This document shows, in pieces, positions 9,801 to 16,561 of a DNA stretch of 64,000 nt. Under the pieces are notes generated by a model. It ran no database searches and was not told the DNA's origin. It saw nothing but the letters and a program-made list of their open reading frames with translations. A program made the translations under genes and the position numbers. Position 1 is the first letter of the stretch. Each line of letters begins with the position of its first letter. Source of the stretch: DATGUP01 sp035301265. Its GTDB lineage: Bacteria > Bacillota > Bacilli > Bacillales > Amphibacillaceae. The stretch covers positions 310,001 through 374,000 of the forward strand of contig DATGUP010000003.1 in assembly GCA_035301265.1 (NCBI GenBank). Reading direction: 5' to 3'.

Positions 9801-10554
9801 AGCTAGAATTGAACCAATCAGAACTGACCGGTACATCGGTTTGCTCACCCCAGACTTGCGGTGAAGCTGGCGGTAAATCAGCATACCAATCATAGAAACT
9901 TAGCATTGATGCGCCGATTAAGTTTAAAAATCGTGCTCCAGCCGCATAACTGACCATCGACATAGCAGGGATCGGCGAAAATCCAAAAATTCTGTCCGGC
10001 CCTTCTTTCTGAATTGTATATATGATGGATGCGGCTATGAGGGTGTTTGCTTCTTCCCATGTCGTACGGACAAACCCACCTTTTCCGCGTGCTGATTTAT
10101 ACGCATTGGCTTTATCCGGGTTTTCTACAATACTTTTCCACGCTTTGACAGGATCCTTTTCTTCAGCCAGTGCTTTGGACCAAATTTTTAACAGTTCCGA
10201 ACGAATATACGGGTAACGAATCCGATGCGGGCTGTATGTATACCACGAAAATGTTGCCCCTCTTTGACAGCCGCGCGGTTCATATTCAGGCATGTCTGGT
10301 CCAGTAGATGGGTAATCCGTCTGTTGTGTTTCCCAAGTAATAATGCCGTCTTTCACATGTACTTTCCAGCTGCATGATCCTGTACAATTGACACCATGTG
10401 TCGTCCGCACAACTTTGTCATGCTGCCATCGTCTGCGATAGAGTCGTTCCGTATTGGTCCGGTCGATCGGTGAACGCTCATATTGTTCATTTAACTTTTC
10501 CGACTTTCCAAAATAAGATAATCGTTTCCATATTGATGTAGATGATGGTTTCAT
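6874..10554 (-). CDS. narG: Respiratory nitrate reductase alpha subunit (molybdopterin)
   Basis: NarG reduces nitrate to nitrite at a molybdenum bis-MGD centre on the cytoplasmic face. The 1226 residues match the family. The N-terminal FS0 [4Fe-4S] ligands are in THGVNCTGSCSWKVH (His and two Cys) and the Cys of RGCQRGATFSW. The Mo ligand is the Asp of SSDWFNSSYLLMWGSN, as in the nitrate reductase family. RLYRRRWQ near the start resembles the vestigial twin-arginine region of NarG proteins. GGAGGTG precedes the ATG by four to five bases. It begins the narGHJI operon; no FNR-type palindrome was found in the 71 bases upstream, so its promoter may lie inside or before the upstream gene. Confidence 0.97.
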   Translation of the reverse strand: MKPSSTSIWKRLSYFGKSEKLNEQYERSPIDRTNTERLYRRRWQHDKVVRTTHGVNCTGSCSWKVHVKDGIITWETQQTDYPSTGPDMPEYEPRGCQRGATFSWYTYSPHRIRYPYIRSELLKIWSKALAEEKDPVKAWKSIVENPDKANAYKSARGKGGFVRTTWEEANTLIAASIIYTIQKEGPDRIFGFSPIPAMSMVSYAAGARFLNLIGASMLSFYDWYADLPPASPQVWGEQTDVPVSSDWFNSSYLLMWGSNVPQTRTPDSHFMVEARYKGTKVVAVSPDYAISVKFADTWLPVEAGMDAAVGMAMTHVILKEYYADRQTPYFLDYVKQYTDLPFLITLDPYEDNYRAGKFLRAENLGMDISHAEWKTVVFDKKKQTYAVPDGTIGHRWENNQTWNLHLRDTDNKLGDIDPVLSFIDTADRVVDVSFPEFMASSQQTFKRRVPVKKITIDGVERYVTTVFDLLMANCGVSRGLPGEKQIEYNDENEPFTPAWQEKLSGVPAGDVAQVAREFAQNAIDSKGRSMIIMGSGINHWYHSDMIYRTILNLVLLTGCEGVNGGGWAHYVGQEKVRPLEGWQTVAMARDWGGPPRLHAGTSFFYFATEQWRYEDQKVDQLTSPLTQQERYQHLGDYNYLAARLGWLPSYPQFDKNPLEIAKNKTSEEAAKKIVEQIKSGEMNFAIDDPSNPVNFPKLLFVWRANLIGSSAKGHEYFLKHLLGTHEGTLSEQEEEKRTNEIKWIEEVPEGKLDLLINYDFRMSGTGLYSDIVLPAATWYEKHDLSSTDMHPFVHPFNPAITPPWQAKSDWDAFKALAKKFSEMAETYFPEPVHDLVTTPLMHDTKDEIGQAYGTVPDWKYGKYDPIPGVNFPRVQVVERDFRKVYEKYMTLGENVRDQIGAKGIGWHAKEEYDKLKKLLGMNKNLKHYNKLPSLDSDRQVAECILTLSSTTNGSVAMKAWRAQEENTGQELTELVKERAEEHISFNDITEQPRKVLSTPVYSGTETGERKYSPFTTNIEHLIPFRTLTGRQHFYLDHDIMQEFGEELPTFKPPLQKLTFYSNDRKPEAVDSEITLRYLTPHYKWSYHSTYYDTLPMLTLFRGGPNVWMNNKDADAVGIADNDWIEMYNRNGVVVARAVVSHRIPSGIVYMYHVQDRLINVPGSKITKTRGGTFNSPTRIHVKPTQMIGGYAQLSYGFNYYGPTGNQRDEQVTIRKMDRDEVDWLED

Positions 10555-10625
10555 TGGGCACCTCCGATGTCTTAATCATTTTGGTGTAACCCTTTTCTTT
10601 TATCAATAACCAAAAAATGCCAATA

Positions 10626-11603
10626 TTATGCGTTAAGTTTGGTTATTTGCTTGTAACTAGGAATATCCTCAAAACTTGTTGCATGTTTGACAGCGTTTAT
10701 AACAGCTTGCTCCACAACCTCGATGGCGACTGTGCCAAGGACATTTAAATCCGTCTTGATTTTATTTGTCGTGAGCGTGAATAACGTATCTCCATCGACA
10801 AACAGATGTGATGGTTTGATCGTATTTGCAAGCCCATCATGAGCTATAGAAGCAATCTTGTTGGCCTGGGCTTTAGTTAATTGAGCATTCGTAACGATGG
10901 CACCGATGGTTGTATTTTTCGAAAATCGATTTGTCGTAAAATCCATTTGTTTTTTAAGTTGAACAGCACTTTGCAGAAATTTGTTATGGCGCCGATCGTA
11001 GGCACCCGCAAGAATCTGATTGGTCGTTGGATCGATAACATCTCCAAATGCATTGACTGCAACAACAGATCCGATCTGCAACTCGCCGAATTCAATTGCA
11101 TAAGCGCCGATGCCCCCACGCATCGCATACTCATATCCCATAGCTTTTCCAACGGTAGCTCCCGTTCCAGCACCCACACTTCCTTCTAAAAATTCCGTTT
11201 TGTTAAACGCATTTCTACATGCTTCTATCCCCATTTGTTTATCTGGTCTAATTGAAGGATCACCAGGGTAAAGGTCAAATAAAATGGCACCTGGTACGAT
11301 CGGAACTTTTGTAACTCGAACATCAAAGCCAATGTCTTTTTGTTCCAAATAATCCATAACACCTCCACCAACATCAAGACCAAAAGCACTGCCACCTGAT
11401 AAGAAAACACCGTGTACTTCATCGACCATATTTTCCGCTTTCAATACATCGGTTTCCCGCGTTCCTGGCGAACCCCCTCGAACGTCCACACCTGCAACGG
11501 CACCATTTTTGGTTAAAATGACCGTGCAACCGGTAAGTGCTTTCTTATTATCAGCATGTCCAAAAAAGAAACCTTTTATTTCCTGTATCGTGATTTTTTT
11601 CAT
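10626..11603 (-). CDS. P1-family (S58, DmpA/NylC-like) N-terminal-nucleophile peptidase
   Basis: The 325-residue protein belongs to the DmpA/NylC group, self-cleaving hydrolases of aminopeptidase or oligoamide type. Seen in order: GCTVILTKNGAVAGVDVRGGSPGTRETD near the N-terminus, HGVFLSGGSAFGLD, GSVGAGTGATVGK and KNTTIGAIVTNAQLTKAQA. The Asn-Thr in KNTTIGA is placed like the autocleavage site that frees the Thr nucleophile in NylC-like enzymes (an inference by analogy). Start ATG 11603 is preferred over 11609 because GGGAG is then ten bases upstream. Substrate unknown. It lies 71 bases upstream of narG on the same strand, so co-transcription is possible. Confidence 0.88.
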   Translation of the reverse strand: MKKITIQEIKGFFFGHADNKKALTGCTVILTKNGAVAGVDVRGGSPGTRETDVLKAENMVDEVHGVFLSGGSAFGLDVGGGVMDYLEQKDIGFDVRVTKVPIVPGAILFDLYPGDPSIRPDKQMGIEACRNAFNKTEFLEGSVGAGTGATVGKAMGYEYAMRGGIGAYAIEFGELQIGSVVAVNAFGDVIDPTTNQILAGAYDRRHNKFLQSAVQLKKQMDFTTNRFSKNTTIGAIVTNAQLTKAQANKIASIAHDGLANTIKPSHLFVDGDTLFTLTTNKIKTDLNVLGTVAIEVVEQAVINAVKHATSFEDIPSYKQITKLNA

Positions 11604-11669
11604 AAACATTCATCTCCCTTATGTTTTTATTAAGCATAACATGATAGAATAATGTATGGGGTGAAAATG

Positions 11670-11942
11670 ATGCATGCACATATCGTCGTCTATGGACATG
11701 TTCAAGGGGTTGGATTTAGATATTCCGTACGCCAATTAGCGATTGAACACGGTCTCAATGGCTGGGTGAAAAATAATCTGGATGGCACAGTCGAGATGGA
11801 AGTCGAAGGTGAAGAAAAACCGTTGACAGTATTTATCGAAAAACTAAAAACAGGGCGGTTCAATCGTTTCTGCCGTATCGACGATCTAAGCGTAAAGGTC
11901 ATGGATAATGAAAAGGGATTTAAAACATTCCACATTAAATAA
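11670..11942 (+). CDS. acyP: Acylphosphatase
   Basis: A 90-residue acylphosphatase that hydrolyses acyl phosphates such as carbamoyl or 1,3-bisphosphoglycerate in the cytoplasm. The signature VYGHVQGVGFRYSV contains the phosphate-binding loop and catalytic Arg, and GWVKNNLDGTVE contains the catalytic Asn. Earlier in-frame ATGs at 11652 and 11667 exist, but 11670 is chosen because GGGGTG (11656-11661) is eight bases upstream and the product then starts right at the first strand. Single-gene unit, convergent with the ferredoxin gene. Confidence 0.93.
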   Translation: MHAHIVVYGHVQGVGFRYSVRQLAIEHGLNGWVKNNLDGTVEMEVEGEEKPLTVFIEKLKTGRFNRFCRIDDLSVKVMDNEKGFKTFHIK

Positions 11943-11945
11943 ACA

Positions 11946-11980
11946 AGCCGCTATCTTATCTCAGACAGCGGCTATTCTTT
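11946..11980. terminator. Terminator shared by acyP and the ferredoxin gene
   Basis: AGCCGCT at 11946-11952 pairs with AGCGGCT at 11967-11973, followed by ATTCTTT on the plus strand. It lies between two convergent genes and may serve both, though the minus-strand T-run is poor. Confidence 0.75.
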
Positions 11981-12218
11981 ATCGGTTTTCGAAAAATTTT
12001 CGATTTAATTCGATATATTCTTGTTCCTCTTCTGGAACTTCATCTTCCATATAAATGGCTTCGACAGGGCAAACGGCTTCACATGCTCCGCAATCAATAC
12101 AAATATCAGGGTCAATGTAAAACATGTCTTCTCCTTCTTCAATGCAATCGACAGGACACACTTCAACACATTCGCCCGATTTTTCACCTATGCACGGTGA
12201 TGTAATGACAAACGCCAA
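11979..12218 (-). CDS. Ferredoxin with two iron-sulfur motifs
   Basis: A 79-residue electron carrier. The first group is CIGEKSGECVEVCPVDC and the second CIDCGACEAVCP, the arrangement of seven-iron or eight-iron bacterial ferredoxins ([3Fe-4S]/[4Fe-4S] or two [4Fe-4S]). The tail is acidic (MEDEVPEEEQEYIEL). The wide spacing in the first motif favours the seven-iron type, but this needs spectroscopy. RBS GGAGGAG sits before the ATG at 12218. It is transcribed alone, facing acyP. Confidence 0.94.
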   Translation of the reverse strand: MAFVITSPCIGEKSGECVEVCPVDCIEEGEDMFYIDPDICIDCGACEAVCPVEAIYMEDEVPEEEQEYIELNRKFFENR

Positions 12219-12292
12219 ATGAATCTCCTCCTCTGAATCGGACTAATACAAAATATAAGGAATTATTTTTATTATGCCATGATGATTTCATC

Positions 12293-12308
12293 GTTTGCAA
12301 ATGCAAAC
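12293..12308. promoter_or_regulatory. 16-bp near-perfect palindrome upstream of the ferredoxin gene
   Basis: GTTTGCA (12293-12299), AA, TGCAAAC (12302-12308) form a two-base-centred palindrome in the 116-base gap between the DUF6501 gene and the ferredoxin gene, both on the minus strand. Its size and symmetry fit a dimeric regulator site in the ferredoxin promoter. No regulator can be named. Confidence 0.35.
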
Positions 12309-12334
12309 ACCATCACGCTCACGCTACTTGCGGA

Positions 12335-12538
12335 TCATACCTCCATAAAATATTCTTTATAAAAACCAGCCATGCGCTGGCTGTTATCAATAATAAAGTA
12401 AAATTCATCTGTTTCGTTTTTGACATCATAGATCTTTCCCGGCGTCAACTTATTATGCACCATAAATTTTTTAGCATTGGTATGAGTGCATTGAACTTGC
12501 TTGATCGTTTTTCGGTTCTCCCAATCAATATGAATCAT
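12335..12538 (-). CDS. Small conserved protein, DUF6501-like
   Basis: A 67-residue basic-to-neutral protein reading MIHIDWENRKTIKQVQC at its start, with LTPGKIYDVKNETDEFYFIIDNS in the middle and GFYKEYF at the end. This pattern resembles the uncharacterised DUF6501 group of Bacillaceae; the assignment is from memory of the motif. A ribosome site (GAGGTGA) precedes the ATG at 12538. Function unknown. It lies downstream of msrAB on the same strand with a 49-base gap. Confidence 0.8.
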   Translation of the reverse strand: MIHIDWENRKTIKQVQCTHTNAKKFMVHNKLTPGKIYDVKNETDEFYFIIDNSQRMAGFYKEYFMEV

Positions 12539-12587
12539 ACTTTCACCTCATTTTTTAGTTTACATAATGTTTTTATCGTAAATAATA

Positions 12588-13550
12588 CTATTCATCTGCA
12601 AATAAATACAAATAGTCAGCATATCCTTCATCAGCCATGTTTTCTTTCGGAATAAATCGCATAGCTGCCGAGTTTATACAATAGCGAAGGCCACCTTTAT
12701 CTTTCGGTCCATCATTGAATACATGGCCAAGGTGGGCATCTGATTGACGGCTTCTAATTTCTGTGCGGATCATCCCGTGCGATGTATCTGTTTTTTCAAC
12801 AAGTTCATACGGATCAACCGGTTTAGTGAAGCTTGGCCACCCACAACCAGCATCGAATTTGTCTTGAGAAGAAAACAGAACATTGCCAGAGATAATATCG
12901 ACATATATACCTTCTCTATCATTATCCCAATACTCGTTCTGGAAAGGCGGCTCTGTGCCATTTTCTTGAGTAACGGTGTATTCTAACGGTGTCAAGCGCT
13001 TTTTAAGCGTTTCTTTATCCGGTTTTTCCTGCCAATAACGTTTAATAAAATCCTCTCTTCCCGACCCTTTTTTATACAACCGATAGTGAAATGGCTGCTT
13101 TTTATAATAATTTTGGTGTTCCTCTTCAGCCGGATAGAAAGGCTTGGCTGGGAGGATAGGTGTTACAATCGGTTGATTGAATTTTCCGCTTGCTTCCAAA
13201 GCACGCTTTGACTTTTCAGCAATTTGTCTTTGTTCATCATTATGATAAAAAATAGCCGTTTGATAAGATTCTCCCCGATCATTGAATTGTCCGCCACTAT
13301 CTGTCGGATCAATCTGTTGCCAAAATGTTTCGACTAGTTTTTTATACGGCATGATTTTCGGATTAAACGTAATTTGTACTGCTTCAACGTGACCGGTTGT
13401 ATTTGAACATACTTCTTCATAAGTTGGGTTTTCCACAGTCCCTCCTGTATATCCTGAAATGACTTTTAAAACTCCTGGTCGTTCATCAAATGGTTCAACC
13501 ATACACCAAAAACAACCACCTGCAAAGGTCGCCAGTTCGGTATGCGTCAT
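12588..13550 (-). CDS. msrAB: Fused peptide methionine sulfoxide reductase MsrA-MsrB
   Basis: A bifunctional 320-residue repair enzyme. MsrA (about residues 1-160) reduces the S-sulfoxide and has GGCFWC with catalytic Cys13. MsrB (about 180-315) reduces the R-sulfoxide and has GCGWPSF, HLGHVFNDGP and RYCINSAAMRFIP with the catalytic Cys. The start ATG at 13550 is preceded by GGAGGGTGAG; the longer open frame upstream has no ribosome site. The MsrB zinc-type CxxC pairs are not evident in GCGWPSF, as in many fused forms. In B. subtilis the two domains are separate genes. Cytosolic, as no signal peptide is seen. Confidence 0.95.
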   Translation of the reverse strand: MTHTELATFAGGCFWCMVEPFDERPGVLKVISGYTGGTVENPTYEEVCSNTTGHVEAVQITFNPKIMPYKKLVETFWQQIDPTDSGGQFNDRGESYQTAIFYHNDEQRQIAEKSKRALEASGKFNQPIVTPILPAKPFYPAEEEHQNYYKKQPFHYRLYKKGSGREDFIKRYWQEKPDKETLKKRLTPLEYTVTQENGTEPPFQNEYWDNDREGIYVDIISGNVLFSSQDKFDAGCGWPSFTKPVDPYELVEKTDTSHGMIRTEIRSRQSDAHLGHVFNDGPKDKGGLRYCINSAAMRFIPKENMADEGYADYLYLFADE

Positions 13551-13622
13551 TATGTGCTCACCCTCCATAACTCGTGTTACGTCTATTTTTTCGTCTAAAA
13601 TAAAAATAATCAAGCTAAACGC

Positions 13623-14051
13623 TTAAATATATAGTTTAGGAATAGACATCCCTGTTTGCATATCTTTATTCGGTATATCGTCTAGTTGGTCATCGTCATA
13701 TTCTGTATAATGCGTTCTTGGTGTTTCGGTGGTTGCGCTATCCTCTACCTCATTGAACGCTTTGATCATTTTGTATAACGCTGGTAAGTTTTTAATCACT
13801 GGACCATATTTCTCGACTAGAGGGGCCGCTGATTGAATCATTCTTAACACTTGCTGGACATTATTTAATGTAGTCATAATCCCCCCTTCACCGTTTGTGT
13901 TAAAATGCGCTAACAATCGGTGAAGAACCCCACCTGTATGAGATCCTTGCGGCGGTTTGTGAAACGCTGTTTGATAAGGATTGAAATATGGTATTTTATT
14001 TCGTGCTGTTGGTTGTGATACACCGTCAATTCTTCGGATGGGCCAACGCAT
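13623..14051 (-). CDS. YqfQ/VrrA-like protein
   Basis: A 142-residue protein. The N-terminal third is rich in Arg, Pro, Asn, Gly and His (FNPYQTAFHKPPQGSHTGG); the middle carries MIQSAAPLVEKYGPVIKNLP then ALYKMIKAF, the hallmark of the YqfQ/VrrA group of Bacillus; the tail is acidic (EYDDDQLDDIPNKD). Members are uncharacterised and often considered spore-associated. Start ATG 14051 follows AGGAGAGGTGA at a short distance. Function unknown; family assignment is from the central motif. Confidence 0.75.
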   Translation of the reverse strand: MRWPIRRIDGVSQPTARNKIPYFNPYQTAFHKPPQGSHTGGVLHRLLAHFNTNGEGGIMTTLNNVQQVLRMIQSAAPLVEKYGPVIKNLPALYKMIKAFNEVEDSATTETPRTHYTEYDDDQLDDIPNKDMQTGMSIPKLYI

Positions 14052-14070
14052 AGTCACCTCTCCTTATTAA

Positions 14071-14250
14071 TCAAATATCCATTTTATTATACGTTTGTCT
14101 CAAAAGATCGTGTAGGCGACTGGCAAAATGATGACCGATATTTCCCGGGCAACCGCAGAAATCCCGATATTTCATACATATGCAACAGACTTCGTTGCAA
14201 ATCTTATCATATTTCGTTTGATGGAAATAGAACTTATGTTCGTGTATCAT
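14071..14250 (-). CDS. Possible 59-aa cysteine-rich protein
   Basis: An open frame runs from ATG 14250 to TGA at 14071-14073, just upstream of the yqfQ-like gene and on the same strand. It encodes six cysteines in a short span (ICNEVCCIC, then FCGCPG) followed by NIGHHFASRLHDLLRQ, which looks more protein-like than random sequence and might bind metal. No good ribosome site precedes the first ATG; a second in-frame ATG at MKYRDFCGC would give 34 residues. It overlaps the promoter region of the divergent YolD-like gene. Treat as tentative. Confidence 0.4.
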   Translation of the reverse strand: MIHEHKFYFHQTKYDKICNEVCCICMKYRDFCGCPGNIGHHFASRLHDLLRQTYNKMDI

Positions 14251-14272
14251 AGACGGTGAGGTGAATGTCATT

Positions 14273-14611
14273 ATGTTGAAAGATCGAGGTAAAATGAAAT
14301 GGACGCCATTCATGCTTCCGGAACATGTAGAATGGTTAAAACGTGTATGGGAAGAAGATGAAAAAGTATCTAAACCAATGCTTGATCCACAAGAAATCGA
14401 AACAATAAACCGCCAGCTCATCGAAGCGTCTAAAACAAAAAGCTTAGTTAAACTGACGGTTTATGAAAATGGTTCGATTAATGAATATGAAGGGACTATC
14501 CGTGCGTTATCTTCTCAGACAAACACCGTTATCATCAAAGCGAAAAAAGAAATCGCCATACCTTTTAAGAATGTTCTTGGGATAACAATTCTTCGGCAAC
14601 AACATGTATGA
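14273..14611 (+). CDS. YolD-like family protein
   Basis: A 112-residue protein with DRGKMKWTPFMLPEHVEWL at the N-terminus, which is the YolD-like signature, and a C-terminal half of beta character (LVKLTVYENGSINEYEG, then IPFKNVLGITIL). YolD-like proteins are often partners of Y-family polymerases (UmuC/DinB type), but no polymerase gene lies beside it here. The start is set at 14273 because GGTGAGGTGA ends eight bases before it. Role unproven. Confidence 0.85.
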   Translation: MLKDRGKMKWTPFMLPEHVEWLKRVWEEDEKVSKPMLDPQEIETINRQLIEASKTKSLVKLTVYENGSINEYEGTIRALSSQTNTVIIKAKKEIAIPFKNVLGITILRQQHV

Positions 14612-14669
14612 CAGTTACTTGTTTTATGGAGTGAACTTCTGAAATAGACATACGTATATACGTTTAATT

Positions 14670-15422
14670 TTACATTTCCATAAATTCCTGATGTTTGCGC
14701 TGCTTTTTTCGATAAACAATATGTGACAAATAGATGCTGATTTCATAAAGAATAAACAACGGTATAGCTACGGTGATTTGTAATACAACATCAGGCGGTG
14801 TTACAAGCGCTCCAACGATGAGCAAAATAAAATAAGCGTATTTTCTTGAACGCCGTAAAAAATGGGGGGTGAGAATTCCCAAGCTCGTTAAAAACATTGT
14901 AATAATCGGTATTTCAAACAGAATGGCAAAAGGAAATGTCATGCGAAACAAAAATTTAAAATAGCGATCAACCGTAAACAACTGATTGAACATTCCATCA
15001 TTCAATCTGAGTAAAAAAGGCAAGATCAACTTAATAAAAATGAAATAACCAAAAGCTAACCCACCGATGAACAGAAGGAAAATGGCTGGGATATATGGCC
15101 ATGTTGCTTTTCGCTCCGCTTTTGTTAACCCCGGCTTAATAAACAACCATATTTGTAAAGATAAAATAGGAAGAGTTCCGGCAATGGCCACAATTCCTGC
15201 CATCGTAAAGTAAATCCATATCGTGTCTCCCGGGCTCGTAATGGTCAATTCAAAATCGATTCCACTTTCAAAAAAGCCATAAATTTGTTTGACAAACACA
15301 AAGCTAATGATAAATAAAATAATAAAGCATACCGCTGTGATGATGAGCCGGTTCCGTAATTCTGATAAATGTTCAACAATATTCATTTCTTTTTCTTTGT
15401 CAAACTGTTGCTCTTCAGACAT
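14670..15422 (-). CDS. tatC: Sec-independent protein translocase TatC
   Basis: TatC is the receptor for twin-arginine signal peptides in the cytoplasmic membrane. The 250 residues contain six hydrophobic segments, the N-terminal EHLSELRNRL signature, and FKPGLTKAERK-like IKPGLTKAERKATWPY in the first periplasmic/cytoplasmic loop region. The start ATG at 15422 is preceded by GGGAG; upstream in-frame codons lack support. Last gene of a thyA-folA-mobA-tatA-tatA-tatC run. Substrates in this window include QcrA, which has a clear twin-arginine signal. Confidence 0.96.
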   Translation of the reverse strand: MSEEQQFDKEKEMNIVEHLSELRNRLIITAVCFIILFIISFVFVKQIYGFFESGIDFELTITSPGDTIWIYFTMAGIVAIAGTLPILSLQIWLFIKPGLTKAERKATWPYIPAIFLLFIGGLAFGYFIFIKLILPFLLRLNDGMFNQLFTVDRYFKFLFRMTFPFAILFEIPIITMFLTSLGILTPHFLRRSRKYAYFILLIVGALVTPPDVVLQITVAIPLFILYEISIYLSHIVYRKKQRKHQEFMEM

Positions 15423-15502
15423 ATCGCCACACTCCCAAAGCCTTGAGCAAAAAGAAGATGTAAGAGGCATCCTCCTACACCTTCGCAGTGCTACGTGATA
15501 TG

Positions 15503-15676
15503 TTATTTTTTGGTTGAAGCATCGTCATCAATCGCATCTTTTGCGGCCTTTTTGAACTCCTTTAACGAACTCCCAAAGGCTTTGCCAATTTCTGGCAGCT
15601 TTGCCGGTCCAAAAATAATCAGGGCAACAACCAAAATAAGTATGAAACTTGGAATGCCAATATTACCTAATCCCAT
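15503..15676 (-). CDS. tatA: Twin-arginine translocase subunit TatA, copy 1 (57 aa)
   Basis: A 57-residue TatA: one N-terminal membrane helix (FILILVVALIIFGPAKLPEIG), the FGP hinge, an amphipathic helix (FGSSLKEFKKAAKD) and a charged tail ending in DDDASTKK. TatA oligomers form the passage for folded proteins. Start ATG 15676 follows GGAGTG a few bases upstream (RBS read on the minus strand as TTTGGAGTG). It lies 80 bases before tatC and 19 bases after the second tatA. It is closely related to that neighbour: 24 bases (15605-15628) are identical. Confidence 0.94.
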   Translation of the reverse strand: MGLGNIGIPSFILILVVALIIFGPAKLPEIGKAFGSSLKEFKKAAKDAIDDDASTKK

Positions 15677-15836
15677 CGGGTATCACTCCAAAGCTTTATT
15701 TACTATCGTCTCTGTTCGCCTTATCTGACTCATCCTCTGTCAAATCACGCGTTGATTTTTTAAATTCGCGCAATGTTTGCCCGGCCGCTTTGCCGATCTC
15801 TGGCAATTTTTTCGGTCCAAAAATAATCAGGGCAAC
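15605..15836 (-). repeat. Tandem tatA duplication with a 24-bp identical core
   Basis: The block 15605-15628 recurs exactly at 15813-15836; both encode VALIIFGP and flanking residues. Surrounding bases are similar but diverged, as expected for an older gene duplication under selection. Confidence 0.8.
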
Positions 15837-15878
15837 GATTAAAATAAGTATTAAACTTGGAAAACCAATTTGTGCCAT
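15696..15878 (-). CDS. tatA: Twin-arginine translocase subunit TatA, copy 2 (60 aa)
   Basis: A second 60-residue TatA with the same plan: membrane helix PSLILILIVALIIFGP, KKLPEIGKAAG, an amphipathic helix (TLREFKKSTRDL) and a polar tail rich in Asp/Glu/Lys. GAGGTG lies just before ATG 15878 (a GTG six bases upstream is an alternative start). Bases 15813-15836 are identical to 15605-15628 of the neighbouring copy, pointing to tandem duplication. B. subtilis also has several TatA proteins, but spread over different tat loci. Confidence 0.94.
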   Translation of the reverse strand: MAQIGFPSLILILIVALIIFGPKKLPEIGKAAGQTLREFKKSTRDLTEDESDKANRDDSK

Positions 15879-15959
15879 GTACACACCTCTTTACTCGTAT
15901 GAAAATAATGAAAAATAACGATCGTGTTTAAGTTAAGTTTAACACGGCTGTCCTTTGTT

Positions 15960-16544
15960 TCACAATAGAAAGCTTTTTGCTTCTTCATATTGTGCCGGCG
16001 TATTCATATTGAAAAAATGTTTATACAACACCTCTTCCGGTATACCGGGAAAGGTTGCAACGTATTTAACATGAACGTGATCAAAAAGACTTTTGACTTT
16101 TCGTTCATCGGCATCGAGCATCTTTTTTATAACTGGAAGCACTTCTTTTTTATAGATGCCAGCGAGCGGATGTATTTGACCGTTATAAACAGGAATGACA
16201 GCATCATAATCGGCCCGTTGCTGTAAAAGACAATGGTAGATGCTAGTATGGATAAATGGCATATCGCAAGCTGCTACTACAAATACATCAGCCTCAACAT
16301 GAAAAAGGGCTGTTTCCAGTCCGGCAAGAGGCCCTTTTCCGACATATCGATCACGGTAGATGGGTAAACCAAGAAACGTATATTGCCACGGTTTATTGGC
16401 GACGACAATACATGTGTCAGTACATGTGCAGAGAGTTTCTGCAATATGCTCAATAACAGTCTTGTTGTTAAGGCGAAGCAATGATTTAGTTGTACCCATT
16501 CTGGACGATTGGCCGCCGGCAAGAATGACGCCACAAAGGGGCAT
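15960..16544 (-). CDS. mobA: Molybdenum cofactor guanylyltransferase
   Basis: MobA adds GMP to Mo-molybdopterin to make the MGD cofactor that NarG needs. The 194 residues show the nucleotidyltransferase loop GVILAGGQSSRMGTTKSLL near the N-terminus, then YVGKGPLAGLETAL and VVAACDMPF with the metal-binding Asp. GGTGG lies nine to ten bases before ATG 16544. The gene starts 17 bases after folA ends and comes before the tat genes. The neighbourhood with tat and, 5 kb away, narG suits molybdoenzyme maturation. Confidence 0.94.
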   Translation of the reverse strand: MPLCGVILAGGQSSRMGTTKSLLRLNNKTVIEHIAETLCTCTDTCIVVANKPWQYTFLGLPIYRDRYVGKGPLAGLETALFHVEADVFVVAACDMPFIHTSIYHCLLQQRADYDAVIPVYNGQIHPLAGIYKKEVLPVIKKMLDADERKVKSLFDHVHVKYVATFPGIPEEVLYKHFFNMNTPAQYEEAKSFLL

Positions 16545-16561
16545 AATATCTTCCACCTACT

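Noticed and set aside
10555..10646. FNR-type operator or other regulator site upstream of narG, including the inverted repeat ATAACCAAA (10606-10614) / TTTGGTTAT (10638-10646)
   Set aside because: No TGTGA-N6-TCACA-like palindrome is present. The 9-bp repeat straddles the stop of the peptidase gene, has a 23-base loop and no clear role.
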